From Clostridia bacterium (GTDB taxonomy: Bacteria > Bacillota_A > Clostridia > Christensenellales > Aristaeellaceae): a stretch of DNA of 64,000 bases. Position 1 is the stretch's first letter, and each line of letters starts with the position of its first letter. Both the position numbers and the translations under genes were made by a program. Under the pieces are notes generated by a model. The model had not been told where the DNA came from. It worked only from the letters and a program-made list of their open reading frames with translations, and searched no databases. Location of the stretch: assembly GCA_017430945.1 (NCBI GenBank), contig JAFRMB010000033.1, forward strand, positions 19,494 through 83,493, read 5' to 3'. Below, piece after piece: positions 26,190 through 34,640 of this stretch.

Positions 26190-26949
26190 CTGCATCGACT
26201 ACTACGACGCGACGGGCACAGCGTGTCCCGGCGGGAATCCGGTAAACGTCGCAGTCTACGCCCGCCGCATGGGTGTGGCGTCGGCCTACCTTGGCGCAGT
26301 CGGCACGGATCGCTTTGGCGATCTTCTGGTCCGTCGCCTGGAGGAAGAGCACGTAGATGTCGGTCATGTACAACGCCTGGAGGGCTCAACGGCGCTTTGT
26401 CATGTGCGCCTTCATGACGGCGACCGTATCCTCGGCGACTATGATGAAGGCGTGATGCAACGGTTTGCGTTGCGCGAGGAGGATCTTCTGTATCTGCGGG
26501 GTTTTGATCTCGTCGTCACCGGACTCTGGGGACACGCCGAACGCTATCTGGAACGGATCCGCGCAACCGGAACGACGGTCGCTTTTGACGGTGCGGAGCG
26601 TCCCTTTGATCCCGCAGGGCTGATTGCCCTTCCGCATACGGATATCGCGTTCTTTTCTGACGACAGTGCAGACGACGCTGCATTACAAGAGAAGTTACGC
26701 GCAGTTGCAGCACTCGGTCCCGATATTGTCGTCGCTACCCGTGGTGCTCGTGGCAGTCTTGCCTTCGACAGCAGGTCTTTCTTTGATTGTCCACCTGCGC
26801 CCTGTACAGTAGTAGACACGATGGGAGCCGGCGACAGCTATATTGCGGGCTTTCTCACGGCATGGCTTGAACGCAAGTCGATCCCCGTTTGTATGCGGGA
26901 AGGAGCTAGGAACGCAGCTGTCACGATCGGGTATACCGGAGCGTGGTAA
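26164..26949 (+). CDS. frlD: Fructoselysine 6-kinase (PfkB family)
   Basis: The 261-residue protein starts at ATG 26164 (GGAGGATGG site), inside the end of frlC, so translation is probably coupled. It has the same length as E. coli FrlD and aligns from MKIACLGDNCIDYY and GGNPVNVAVYARRMG to DTMGAGDSYIAGF (PfkB signature, catalytic Asp) and the ending GYTGAW (IQYHGAW in E. coli). It phosphorylates fructoselysine at C6 for FrlB. Confidence 0.92.
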   Translation: MKIACLGDNCIDYYDATGTACPGGNPVNVAVYARRMGVASAYLGAVGTDRFGDLLVRRLEEEHVDVGHVQRLEGSTALCHVRLHDGDRILGDYDEGVMQRFALREEDLLYLRGFDLVVTGLWGHAERYLERIRATGTTVAFDGAERPFDPAGLIALPHTDIAFFSDDSADDAALQEKLRAVAALGPDIVVATRGARGSLAFDSRSFFDCPPAPCTVVDTMGAGDSYIAGFLTAWLERKSIPVCMREGARNAAVTIGYTGAW

Positions 26950-27490
26950 AAAAGTAGCTTGATGACAGCAGTCAGAAGGGAAATCTACCGTCTCTGTCCG
27001 TATACCGGTCGATGATCTTCTGATGATCTGTGCTGTCAACAACAGTATCGCCTGCACCGATCTTTTTTCCTGTCCCGTTCCCGGGCCCAGACGTTGCGAT
27101 AGCTTTCTTCTCCTAAAGCATACTCCAACGCCGGGCATCCGCGGGTCAGGGAGATCTACCTTGGGATCTGATAAATGATCGTTGAAGGGGCTTGAGAACC
27201 GAAGTGTCGTATCGACGCAGAGGGCTGCAGTGCTCATAAAGCTGACCTTCACATGCTGCAACCATACGTTTCAATGAATCTGTGCAGGCTATGGTGGGCT
27301 TGGACCGGCATTGGCGAGTAAGGGGTACGGGCGCTGAGACAGTGTTTTCGACAGCAACCCGGGTGTGCTTTAGCGGAAAAGATCACAATAATCATCACAC
27401 CTGCTGCGATGATGCGAAAAGATGCCCCGGGACGGATCGATGCTTGCAAATACAGCCGACCGCCCGGAGCAGGCGTGTGAATCAGAAGGA
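26950..27490. other. Intergenic region without a recognised gene
   Basis: Both flanking operons point toward this stretch. It contains a T-rich word (ATCTTTTTTCC at about 27057) that could end the frl transcript, but no strong stem. Minus-strand frames are fragmentary and I could not assign them to a family. Confidence 0.35.
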
Positions 27491-30400
27491 TCAGTCTGTT
27501 TGGATCTTCTGGAGTCCAAGGCGACCAAGGGCCATCATGCTGCGGCAGTAGTCATCGCTGCGCTTCTGTATGTCGTCCTGATAGACCTCGAGTTCTGGCA
27601 TGGAGACGGCGAAGAAGTCGTAGCCCACTTTGTCGAAAATGTGGCGCTCACCGAATGTGATGAGCTGGTGAAAGGATTTTCTTGCCTGCATGTCATCGCC
27701 CAGGGCGTGGAAAGCCAGACCCTGATAGTAGATGTAGTCAGAGGGCTGGTCGTTGTAGTAGCGAACAGGCTCCGGTACCTGAGAGCCTGTGGTGGCCAGC
27801 TCCAGGTAGGAACGAGCCTTTGACTCGTCGCCCAGGGCTCGCCAGGCCAGGCCGATCAGGTAGTTCGCGCGATTGTCCGGCACGTTGTCCAGCTTGCCTT
27901 CGCCCAGATTGACAGGATAGGCGATCGTCCGCTCGGCATAGCCGATAGCTGCCTCGGGCCTTCCATCATCAAGCGCGCGTTCCGCAAGTGCGAACAAAGC
28001 GGTCTTGTATTCGTCCGCCACCTTTCCTTCGCCGCCCTCCCAGACGTGGAAGGTGTAGTTCAGCATGAGTTCCAGTACTTTTTCATGCTGGCCGTCGGCG
28101 TTCAGCAGGGATACGTAAGCCAGCATCAACGCGTAGCGGTCGGGGATGATCTCCCGGTGTGCCTCCAACAGCGACAGACGCTCGGAGACCGGGCGTTCAA
28201 GCCGCTTGAGCAATTGTTCCTGCTCGAGAAGGAAGCGACTGTTGTCGGGCTCCAGCCGACAGGCTTCTGCGATCTCTCCTTCAGCCAGAGCGCGATCGCC
28301 GTGATTGAAGTATGCGATAGACAGGTTTCGATGCGCAGCTGCCAGATCAGGCTGTTGACACACGGCGATCCGCCAGTGTTCGATGGCTGCGTCATACTGC
28401 TTCTTGTCATATAGCAGTTCACCCAGGAAGTAGTGTGCCTTCGGCGCGGAAGACAGAAGCCGGATGGTGTTCTCCAGGATGAGCTGTTCTTGCACGCGGT
28501 TGGGGAAGCACAGATCCGTGGTGAGCGCCTCGGCTGCCTGTGCATCGACGATCGCAGCATCGCGATCGCAAAGCTTGCATTTTGTATAGGCCAGTGCGTA
28601 GAACTTCATCGGGCTCTTTGCCGGACAGGCAGACAACACATCGACAGCATCCTTCCACAGCCCAAACTCCATGAATTCATAGGCGACATTCAGCGCCTCC
28701 TCGATGCGGTCTCCGGTAGCCTTGTGAAAAGAAGCGCCTTCGGCCCGCCATAGAAGGCTCAGATACAGAGGATCGATGGCGAGGCTTTCATCAAGGAAGT
28801 GCCGGTATGCGGTGCCATCGCGATCCAGCTGAGCCAGCAGGGACGCCTTCAGCGATCGGGCCTTCATGTTGTGCCAGCCGCGCAGCAAGCTTTGGTCGGC
28901 AAACATGAGAGCGCCCTCCGGATCCCCCTGTTTTACGCGAATGCAAGCGAGGTGGAGCCATGCGGGGCCCGCGGTCTCGGCACTCCAGATCGCCTTGAAG
29001 AAGGCGTCAAAGGCCTCGTCCAGCCGGCCCTGCAGCTCCAGCGAGAGGCCGAGATTGAACCACGCCTCGCCGGCATAAGGGTTGGGATTGCGCCAGGTCT
29101 GTTTTTTGATGGCTGCTCTGAAATAGTGCTCGCTCTCGGAAATGTGCGCGTTCCGCAACAAATACAGGCCGTAAGCGTTGTTCAGACGGATGTCGATGGG
29201 GTCGCGGCGGAGGCCTTCGAGGTAGTAATCAGACGGCAGAAAGGTGGCGTGACGGTATTGCTCCAAATGCTGGCCTGCCAGATACAGCTCCTCCAATGAC
29301 AGGATATCACCGGGAGCTTTAAGCGCCTCGGCGGGGTCGGGGATGGGCCTGTTCTCCTTAACGAATTCCGCATACGCGCACAGTATCCTGCCGGAGGCGT
29401 CGCATACCGTCGCGGTGAAGTCGCGAAGTCCCTCCACCGTGTCAACAAATGCAGCGGCGGGAGACAGATCGACGACTCTGCGGTAGATCTCGCGTCCCTG
29501 AGAGCAGAGAGTGACCGTCGCGCCGCTGAACGCGCCGGTGGCGTAGACTTTGATACGGGCCTTCGCAGATTTGGCTTGAAGCGCATCGTTGGCCTCTCTG
29601 CCAAAGGCGAAGGGATCGGGTTCGATGACCGCGCCGTTTTCATCCAGAAAATCGATGCCAAGCACCACGTCGCGGGTGGCGTTGTTCACACGCCCAACGG
29701 TCTTATAGGGCATGAAATACTGTACAAAGGATTTCTCCTCCTGAGGCTTAAGCCAGGCAAAGTCGGGCTGATTGTCGCAAAACACGCCGGTCATGAGTTC
29801 GATGTAAGGTCCGTCCTCATCGGTCAGGTTTACATCCCATGTCCTGCCAAAGTTGCCGCAGCCCCAGGTCCATTGCTTCTTGCCTGGGCTGATGTGGTGA
29901 TCGGCCACGTGCAAAAGGCCGGCATCGCGTCCCTCATCGAAGTTGCCTACGAAGTCGAAATCCGAATGGGCCGCCATATATGAAGTGGGCACCCGGATGT
30001 TCTTATACCGGGAGATGTCGACGCCCGCAGAGTAGTCGGCCTTGTAGTATTCGCCGGTAGCGATGGGGAAGGTCGAGACCGCGCGTTTGCCGTGATCCAT
30101 GACGGCGTTCACGTCCGGCGGGAATACAGAGAACGTATTCTCGTTGACGGACACGGCGGGATTCGCCCACCAAAGGAAGGTCTGTGGATAGTCGGTGGGG
30201 TTGAACAGCCTGCCGCGGATCTCGATATAGGCCTTGTCGGGATACAGGGTGATGGCGGCGTTGCCTTTGGTTCCGTTTATGCGGTCGATCTCGCCCAGCG
30301 TCACGGTCGCGGAGCCATCCGGGTTCTCTGAATAGGTGTAATCCACCGGCATGAAGGTGGAGGGGCGATGATGCTGGGGCCAGTTGAACTCGATGCCGCC

Positions 30401-30736
30401 GGAGATCCATGGCCCAGCCAGGCCAACCAGCGCGGGCTTGATGACGCGGTTGTAGTATATGAAATCATAGCCGTTGGTCTTGTCCAGCGCGCGCTGGATG
30501 CGCCCGCCCAGTTCCGGCAGGATCATCACATAGAGGAAGTCGTTTTCAAGGATAACGGCCTTGTATGCCACATCCTCCTTCTGATCGCTGATCTTCTCGC
30601 AAATGGGCACGGGATATACCTTGCCGGTGGAGCCCTGGTAGGCGCGTTTTTCGATGAAAAGCGGGTTCTTCTCAAGCGCGCCGGCGCGATAGGTAGGGAT
30701 CGTGACCGTCTGCTCATATACAGATGTCTTTCTCAT
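27491..30736 (-). CDS. DUF5107 protein with tetratricopeptide repeats
   Basis: The 1081-residue protein starts at ATG 30736 (GGGAGA upstream), 24 bases after the aldose epimerase-like gene. The N-terminal 330 residues are a DUF5107 beta-sandwich (ILPELGGRIQRALDKTNGYD, then GIEFNWPQHHRP), related in fold to aldose-epimerase and galactose-mutarotase-like proteins. The rest is helical with TPR-like units (AWFNLGLSLELQGRLDEAFD, then AHYFLGELLYDKKQYDAAIE). There is no signal peptide, so it is cytoplasmic. DUF5107 genes sit in sugar clusters in other bacteria, but their reaction is unknown to me. I infer a glycoside- or sugar-processing role for the locus. Confidence 0.85.
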   Translation of the reverse strand: MRKTSVYEQTVTIPTYRAGALEKNPLFIEKRAYQGSTGKVYPVPICEKISDQKEDVAYKAVILENDFLYVMILPELGGRIQRALDKTNGYDFIYYNRVIKPALVGLAGPWISGGIEFNWPQHHRPSTFMPVDYTYSENPDGSATVTLGEIDRINGTKGNAAITLYPDKAYIEIRGRLFNPTDYPQTFLWWANPAVSVNENTFSVFPPDVNAVMDHGKRAVSTFPIATGEYYKADYSAGVDISRYKNIRVPTSYMAAHSDFDFVGNFDEGRDAGLLHVADHHISPGKKQWTWGCGNFGRTWDVNLTDEDGPYIELMTGVFCDNQPDFAWLKPQEEKSFVQYFMPYKTVGRVNNATRDVVLGIDFLDENGAVIEPDPFAFGREANDALQAKSAKARIKVYATGAFSGATVTLCSQGREIYRRVVDLSPAAAFVDTVEGLRDFTATVCDASGRILCAYAEFVKENRPIPDPAEALKAPGDILSLEELYLAGQHLEQYRHATFLPSDYYLEGLRRDPIDIRLNNAYGLYLLRNAHISESEHYFRAAIKKQTWRNPNPYAGEAWFNLGLSLELQGRLDEAFDAFFKAIWSAETAGPAWLHLACIRVKQGDPEGALMFADQSLLRGWHNMKARSLKASLLAQLDRDGTAYRHFLDESLAIDPLYLSLLWRAEGASFHKATGDRIEEALNVAYEFMEFGLWKDAVDVLSACPAKSPMKFYALAYTKCKLCDRDAAIVDAQAAEALTTDLCFPNRVQEQLILENTIRLLSSAPKAHYFLGELLYDKKQYDAAIEHWRIAVCQQPDLAAAHRNLSIAYFNHGDRALAEGEIAEACRLEPDNSRFLLEQEQLLKRLERPVSERLSLLEAHREIIPDRYALMLAYVSLLNADGQHEKVLELMLNYTFHVWEGGEGKVADEYKTALFALAERALDDGRPEAAIGYAERTIAYPVNLGEGKLDNVPDNRANYLIGLAWRALGDESKARSYLELATTGSQVPEPVRYYNDQPSDYIYYQGLAFHALGDDMQARKSFHQLITFGERHIFDKVGYDFFAVSMPELEVYQDDIQKRSDDYCRSMMALGRLGLQKIQTD

Positions 30737-30760
30737 TGCGCATATCTCCCGTCTCTTTCG

Positions 30761-31684
30761 TTACATCAACTCGAAGCCAAATTCCAGATCAAACAGCCAG
30801 GTCTCTCCAGGTTCCAACACCGGACAGGCGCCGTTTGCCTGAGAGTTCGGGATGTTGTCATAAAAGCCATTGGAGGGTTCAAGAGCGCAGTTATGATCTC
30901 CCCGGAAACCGCCCGAGGTGGCCCAGAACCCGAGATAGGGCAGCTTTTCCGGATCGAAACCGATCGTCACTCTGACGCCGCTTTGATTGTAGCGGTAGCC
31001 GCAGCATCCCTCGGTCAAGGGACCGTCTACATAGAATTTGAGCATACCGGAGGGCGGCATCCGCCGCAGATCGACCGGACCGTGGGGCCCCAGGGCGAGG
31101 GGATAGGACAGGGACGCGTCCTTTTCGCCCAGCCATTCTCCGGAGAAGGCGTTGATCGCCCTGAGCGTATCGCGAGGCATCAGGACTTCCATATCGTCTT
31201 CCGCCCGGGCCAGGCAATGACACGTCCAAATCGCGGGCATAGCCGTATCGTTCGGATTGTGGATGCGATATGCGCAGCGCAGCCGGTCGCCATCAACGCT
31301 GAAGCGCTTTTCGTAGTCATAGCCAAAGAGCGGGCTCTTGAAGCTCTGTACGAGAGCATCGCCCTCCGTGTGGGCCTCGAAGCGCGAAGACCAGATCTCT
31401 CCGTGGTCCGGATAAATGCGCACCTGACTGCCGATCATGACCTCGCAGGCATCCACTGTGGGGAAGGCGTCATCAAAGCCGCACGCCTCGAACCGGGAAA
31501 AATCATCCCCCGGTGTGGCCGGACGAAATCGCGCGTTCGGGTTCTGAAACAGGAATTCAAAGTCTCTGGGCAAGTAACGGATCGACGCGAGTTTGCCGCC
31601 GAAGTCGGGCAGTGCCGTCACTGAGAGCACTTCGCTCTCCATACGAAAGGCGCGTTCGCCATGGAATCGGATTTCGCGGATCAT
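30761..31684 (-). CDS. Aldose 1-epimerase-like protein
   Basis: Start ATG 31684 overlaps the stop of the creatininase-family gene (ATGA) and has GGAGG upstream. The 307-residue product has the aldose epimerase beta-sandwich pattern: TALPDFGGKLASIRY at the start, FEACGFDDAFPTVDAC and a C-terminal WATSGGFRGDHNCALEPSNG. The last segment carries the typical His/Glu region of the family. It may mutarotate the sugar that the ABC system brings in. Confidence 0.82.
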   Translation of the reverse strand: MIREIRFHGERAFRMESEVLSVTALPDFGGKLASIRYLPRDFEFLFQNPNARFRPATPGDDFSRFEACGFDDAFPTVDACEVMIGSQVRIYPDHGEIWSSRFEAHTEGDALVQSFKSPLFGYDYEKRFSVDGDRLRCAYRIHNPNDTAMPAIWTCHCLARAEDDMEVLMPRDTLRAINAFSGEWLGEKDASLSYPLALGPHGPVDLRRMPPSGMLKFYVDGPLTEGCCGYRYNQSGVRVTIGFDPEKLPYLGFWATSGGFRGDHNCALEPSNGFYDNIPNSQANGACPVLEPGETWLFDLEFGFELM

Positions 31685-32484
31685 GGCTTCGCACCTCCGC
31701 AGAAGGTATCCCACGCAGATGAGATATGTTCAATGGCCCGCTCTGACGTATAGGCGATGATCCGTTCGCCCAACTCCGCTGTGGCGTCGCGCGGATCGTA
31801 ACGCACGGTACGGTCATCGTTGGGACCGACATCAAAGGTCTCGCTGTCCACGATGGCGTAATCGATGTTCTTAAGAGGGATATCCCTTGGCGGGAGCCGA
31901 TCGAGATCGACCGCTTCGGGGCAGAGATCCATGAATATGGCAGTCTCAGCCAGCCCTGCATGCCCCAGTCCTGCGCCGCAGCCCTCGACCAGGGCCATAA
32001 AGCTGGTCACACAGGCTGCGTATCTTTGAGAGAGCTCGCCGCATACGCGATTGAGGATCTCGAGCTGTTTGTCGGCGCCGTGTCCGTTGATGATGACCAC
32101 CTGACGAAAGCCCATTTCAAGCATCATCGTGAGCTGCGTGCGCATCAGCGCTTCGAACAGCTCCGGCGGCCAGTAAAAGCTCTTCACGCTGTTGCCGGGG
32201 AAGTCCATCCCCACGATATGCTCTGTTTCTTCAAAGCCAAGCTTAAGGAGCTGCTCCCGGGAGCGGGGCGTCTCCGTGCCGATAAACAGAGGTGGCATGA
32301 AAAGTCCGTCAAGCGCCTCGGCGGCACGCCGTGCAACCTCAGCGGCGTTTAAGGTGTCCATGCCCATGCCCATGTGGGGGCCGTGCCACTCCATGCTCCC
32401 GACCGGCAGGAGCACCAGGCTCCGCCCGTGAATGCACGCCTGGAGCTCAGCGGGCACCAGTGTCTCAAAACGGTGTTTCTTCAT
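31681..32484 (-). CDS. Creatininase-family amidohydrolase
   Basis: The 267-residue protein has the family metal motifs: PVGSMEWHGPHMGMGMDT (Glu, His and Asp ligands), INGHGAD and GHAGLAETA. The family includes creatininase, mycofactocin MftE and FAPy deformylase; it hydrolyses C-N bonds of cyclic or formyl amides. Here it lies in a sugar operon, which is not a usual setting, so the substrate could be a sugar lactam or lactone. Ribosome site GGAAGGAG. A strong terminator-like hairpin separates it from the binding-protein gene upstream. Confidence 0.85.
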   Translation of the reverse strand: MKKHRFETLVPAELQACIHGRSLVLLPVGSMEWHGPHMGMGMDTLNAAEVARRAAEALDGLFMPPLFIGTETPRSREQLLKLGFEETEHIVGMDFPGNSVKSFYWPPELFEALMRTQLTMMLEMGFRQVVIINGHGADKQLEILNRVCGELSQRYAACVTSFMALVEGCGAGLGHAGLAETAIFMDLCPEAVDLDRLPPRDIPLKNIDYAIVDSETFDVGPNDDRTVRYDPRDATAELGERIIAYTSERAIEHISSAWDTFCGGAKP

Positions 32485-32507
32485 AAAGCGCTCCTTCCAG
32501 CCGTGGT

Positions 32508-32547
32508 AAAAAGGTCGCGGAGCAAGTGCACCGCTTGCTCCGCGACC
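32508..32547 (-). terminator. Intrinsic terminator after the sugar-binding protein gene
   Basis: GGTCGCGGAGCAAG (32513-32526) pairs perfectly with CTTGCTCCGCGACC (32534-32547). Read on the minus strand it is followed by TTTTT (32508-32512). It sits between the binding protein and the creatininase-family gene and should reduce expression of the three downstream genes relative to the transporter. Confidence 0.85.
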
Positions 32548-32587
32548 GTCAGGTCTGTTTCAGATCGCAATCGCCCGAGCGATGGGA

Positions 32588-33565
32588 TCAGTCTACGTAC
32601 TCAGGCATGATCGCGTGCAGGTCGTCACCGTATTCCACGATCACAGCGCTGACAGCGTAGGTCTCGGGGATCTCGGTGCCCTTCTCCAGATAATCCACCA
32701 TGAACTGAGCGGCGGTGCTGCCAACGCCCAGTGCGGAGAAGTAAGCCGCAGCGCGGAAGCAGGAGTCGGGATTGTTGAACTCATCCTCGCACAGATAGGC
32801 GCCCAGGCCGACGGACATGGAGTTGGCGCCCAGGCCTGCGGACTCGATGGCGCGGGCGGCACCCTGGCTGCTCTCGTCAGACACGCCCAGGACCAGCCAC
32901 TTCTTGATCTCCGGATGGCCGGTGATCACGGCGTTGGCCGCCTGGTTGCCGTCCTCGGCGGAGGTGTCGCAGTCGGCACGGAAGATGCGCTCGGCGGGGA
33001 AGTCGGGCAGCTCGGTGTTGATGGCTTCCAGCTCGCCCACGGTGCGCGGCACGCAGGAGGAAACGGTGTCGGCGGTCATGAGCAGGATGGCGAACTCGGG
33101 ATCGTCAGCCAGGTTGTTCTCCTTGATGTAGTTGACGCCCCACTCGCCGGTGGTCTTGCCGATGTTGTAGCCGTCGATGCCGACCCAGGGCGCGATCTTG
33201 GTGCCGTCCTCGGTCTCCAGCGCGTCGTCAACGGCGATCACGGGGATGCCGGCCTCGGTCAGCATATCCACGGTCACCTGGCTCAGATTCTGGTCGGGCA
33301 GGCAAACCAGCACGCCGTCCACCTTGTCAGCGATGACGGTGTTCAGCAGCTCCATGTAGGTCGCGGCGTTCAGGTCGCAGTCCAGATACTTCCAGGTGTC
33401 GCCGTTGTCCTCGACGACCTTCTGGGAGGCGGCGCCCTCCTGGATGAACCAGGTCGCGGTGCCCATCTTGTAGATGCCGACGATGGTCTTGCCCTCAGCC
33501 ATCGCTGGGACAGCCAGAGCCAGCACGAGAACGAGACACGTGAGAACTGCCAATGCTTTCTTCAT
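32588..33565 (-). CDS. Sugar ABC transporter substrate-binding protein (AraF-like)
   Basis: The 325-residue protein has a signal peptide (MKKALAVLTCLVLVLALAVP) and the type I periplasmic binding protein fold. It is most like AraF: IVGIYKMGTATWFIQEG at the start, VDGVLVCLPDQNLS, GIPVIAVDDALE, RTVGELEAI and HPEIKKWLVLGVSDES. The mature N-terminus is not a lipoprotein type. Ligand is probably a pentose or hexose; D-galactose, L-arabinose or D-fucose would fit the oxidative genes across the divergent promoter. Confidence 0.88.
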   Translation of the reverse strand: MKKALAVLTCLVLVLALAVPAMAEGKTIVGIYKMGTATWFIQEGAASQKVVEDNGDTWKYLDCDLNAATYMELLNTVIADKVDGVLVCLPDQNLSQVTVDMLTEAGIPVIAVDDALETEDGTKIAPWVGIDGYNIGKTTGEWGVNYIKENNLADDPEFAILLMTADTVSSCVPRTVGELEAINTELPDFPAERIFRADCDTSAEDGNQAANAVITGHPEIKKWLVLGVSDESSQGAARAIESAGLGANSMSVGLGAYLCEDEFNNPDSCFRAAAYFSALGVGSTAAQFMVDYLEKGTEIPETYAVSAVIVEYGDDLHAIMPEYVD

Positions 33566-33621
33566 GGAATATCATCCTTTCTTTTTATGATCAAGCGGTC
33601 GTTATCCGCCTGTCATCATTA

Positions 33622-34638
33622 TCAGTGTTTGGCCGGGTTGGTGATGCCGCGGGCAGCCATGCTCTCCTCCAGGTAGCGCTTCTCCCTCTGGATCTTGCGC
33701 AGGTAGTCGAAGGCCAGTGCGACGATCAGCAGCGCACCTTGGGCGACCTGCTGCCAGAAGGTCTGTACGCCCACCATGTTCAGGCCCGTCTTGAAGCCCT
33801 GCAGCACCACCATGCCCAGGAAAGTGCCGAAGATGGTGCCCACGCCGCCGGTGAAGGCCGTGCCGCCCAGCACCGCCGCGGTGATGGCGTCGACCTCCAG
33901 ACCTTCACAGGCAGAGGGCTGGCCGGAGTTCATGCGCGCCGCCAGCAGCACGCCGGCGAACGCGGCCAGGGAGGACTCGGTGATGTGCAGCCGGTAGATG
34001 ATGGCCGTGGGGTTCAGGCCCGCCAGCTTCGCGGCGTAGGTGTTGCCGCCCAGCACGTAGACGCTGCGGCCGAAGTAGGTCTTGCTGAGGATCAGCCCGA
34101 ACACGATGTAGGCGATGAGCAGCAGGAGGACCGGCACCGGCAGCCAGCCCATGAGGCGGGTGGTACCCAGCTTCACGAAGGGCTTGCTGCTGACCGCGAC
34201 GGCCTTGCCGTTGCAGAGGATGTAAGCGAAGCCGCGCACGATGGACATCGAGGCAAGCGTTGCGATAAAGGGCTGGAGTTTGAGCCGCGTGACCAGCGTG
34301 GCGTTGACGCAGCCCACCGCTGCGCCGCTCAGAACCGCCGTCAGCATCGCCAGATACGGGTGCAGGCCCGCTTTGCACAACACTGCCGCCAGTACACCGG
34401 CGAAGGCTGCCACGGAGCCGGCTGACAGGTCGTTCTGGTTGGCGATGATCAGGTTCGTCTCGCCGATGGCCACGAAGCCGGTCAGTGAGCAGGCAATCAG
34501 TACGTTGGTCAGGTTGGACACCGAGAAGTAGTTCGGGTTCAGCAGCGAGAACAGCAGGACGAGCAGGATCAGCGCGATGATCAGCGTCAGCTTGTCGGCG
34601 ATATCGCTTTTCTTGAATTTCTCGACAAAGTTGCTCAT
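33622..34638 (-). CDS. Sugar ABC transporter permease (RbsC/AraH type)
   Basis: The 338-residue protein has eight to ten membrane helices. It carries the family segment GLNPTAI..RLHITESSLAAFAG and GLEVDAITAAVLGGTAFTGG, which contacts the ATPase. It lies two bases after the ATPase gene and 56 bases before the binding protein gene. Confidence 0.92.
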   Translation of the reverse strand: MSNFVEKFKKSDIADKLTLIIALILLVLLFSLLNPNYFSVSNLTNVLIACSLTGFVAIGETNLIIANQNDLSAGSVAAFAGVLAAVLCKAGLHPYLAMLTAVLSGAAVGCVNATLVTRLKLQPFIATLASMSIVRGFAYILCNGKAVAVSSKPFVKLGTTRLMGWLPVPVLLLLIAYIVFGLILSKTYFGRSVYVLGGNTYAAKLAGLNPTAIIYRLHITESSLAAFAGVLLAARMNSGQPSACEGLEVDAITAAVLGGTAFTGGVGTIFGTFLGMVVLQGFKTGLNMVGVQTFWQQVAQGALLIVALAFDYLRKIQREKRYLEESMAARGITNPAKH

Positions 34639-34640
34639 GC

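Noticed and set aside
26950..27490. Transposase relic on the minus strand
   Set aside because: Some frames look like decayed coding sequence, but I could not match them to a transposase family with confidence.
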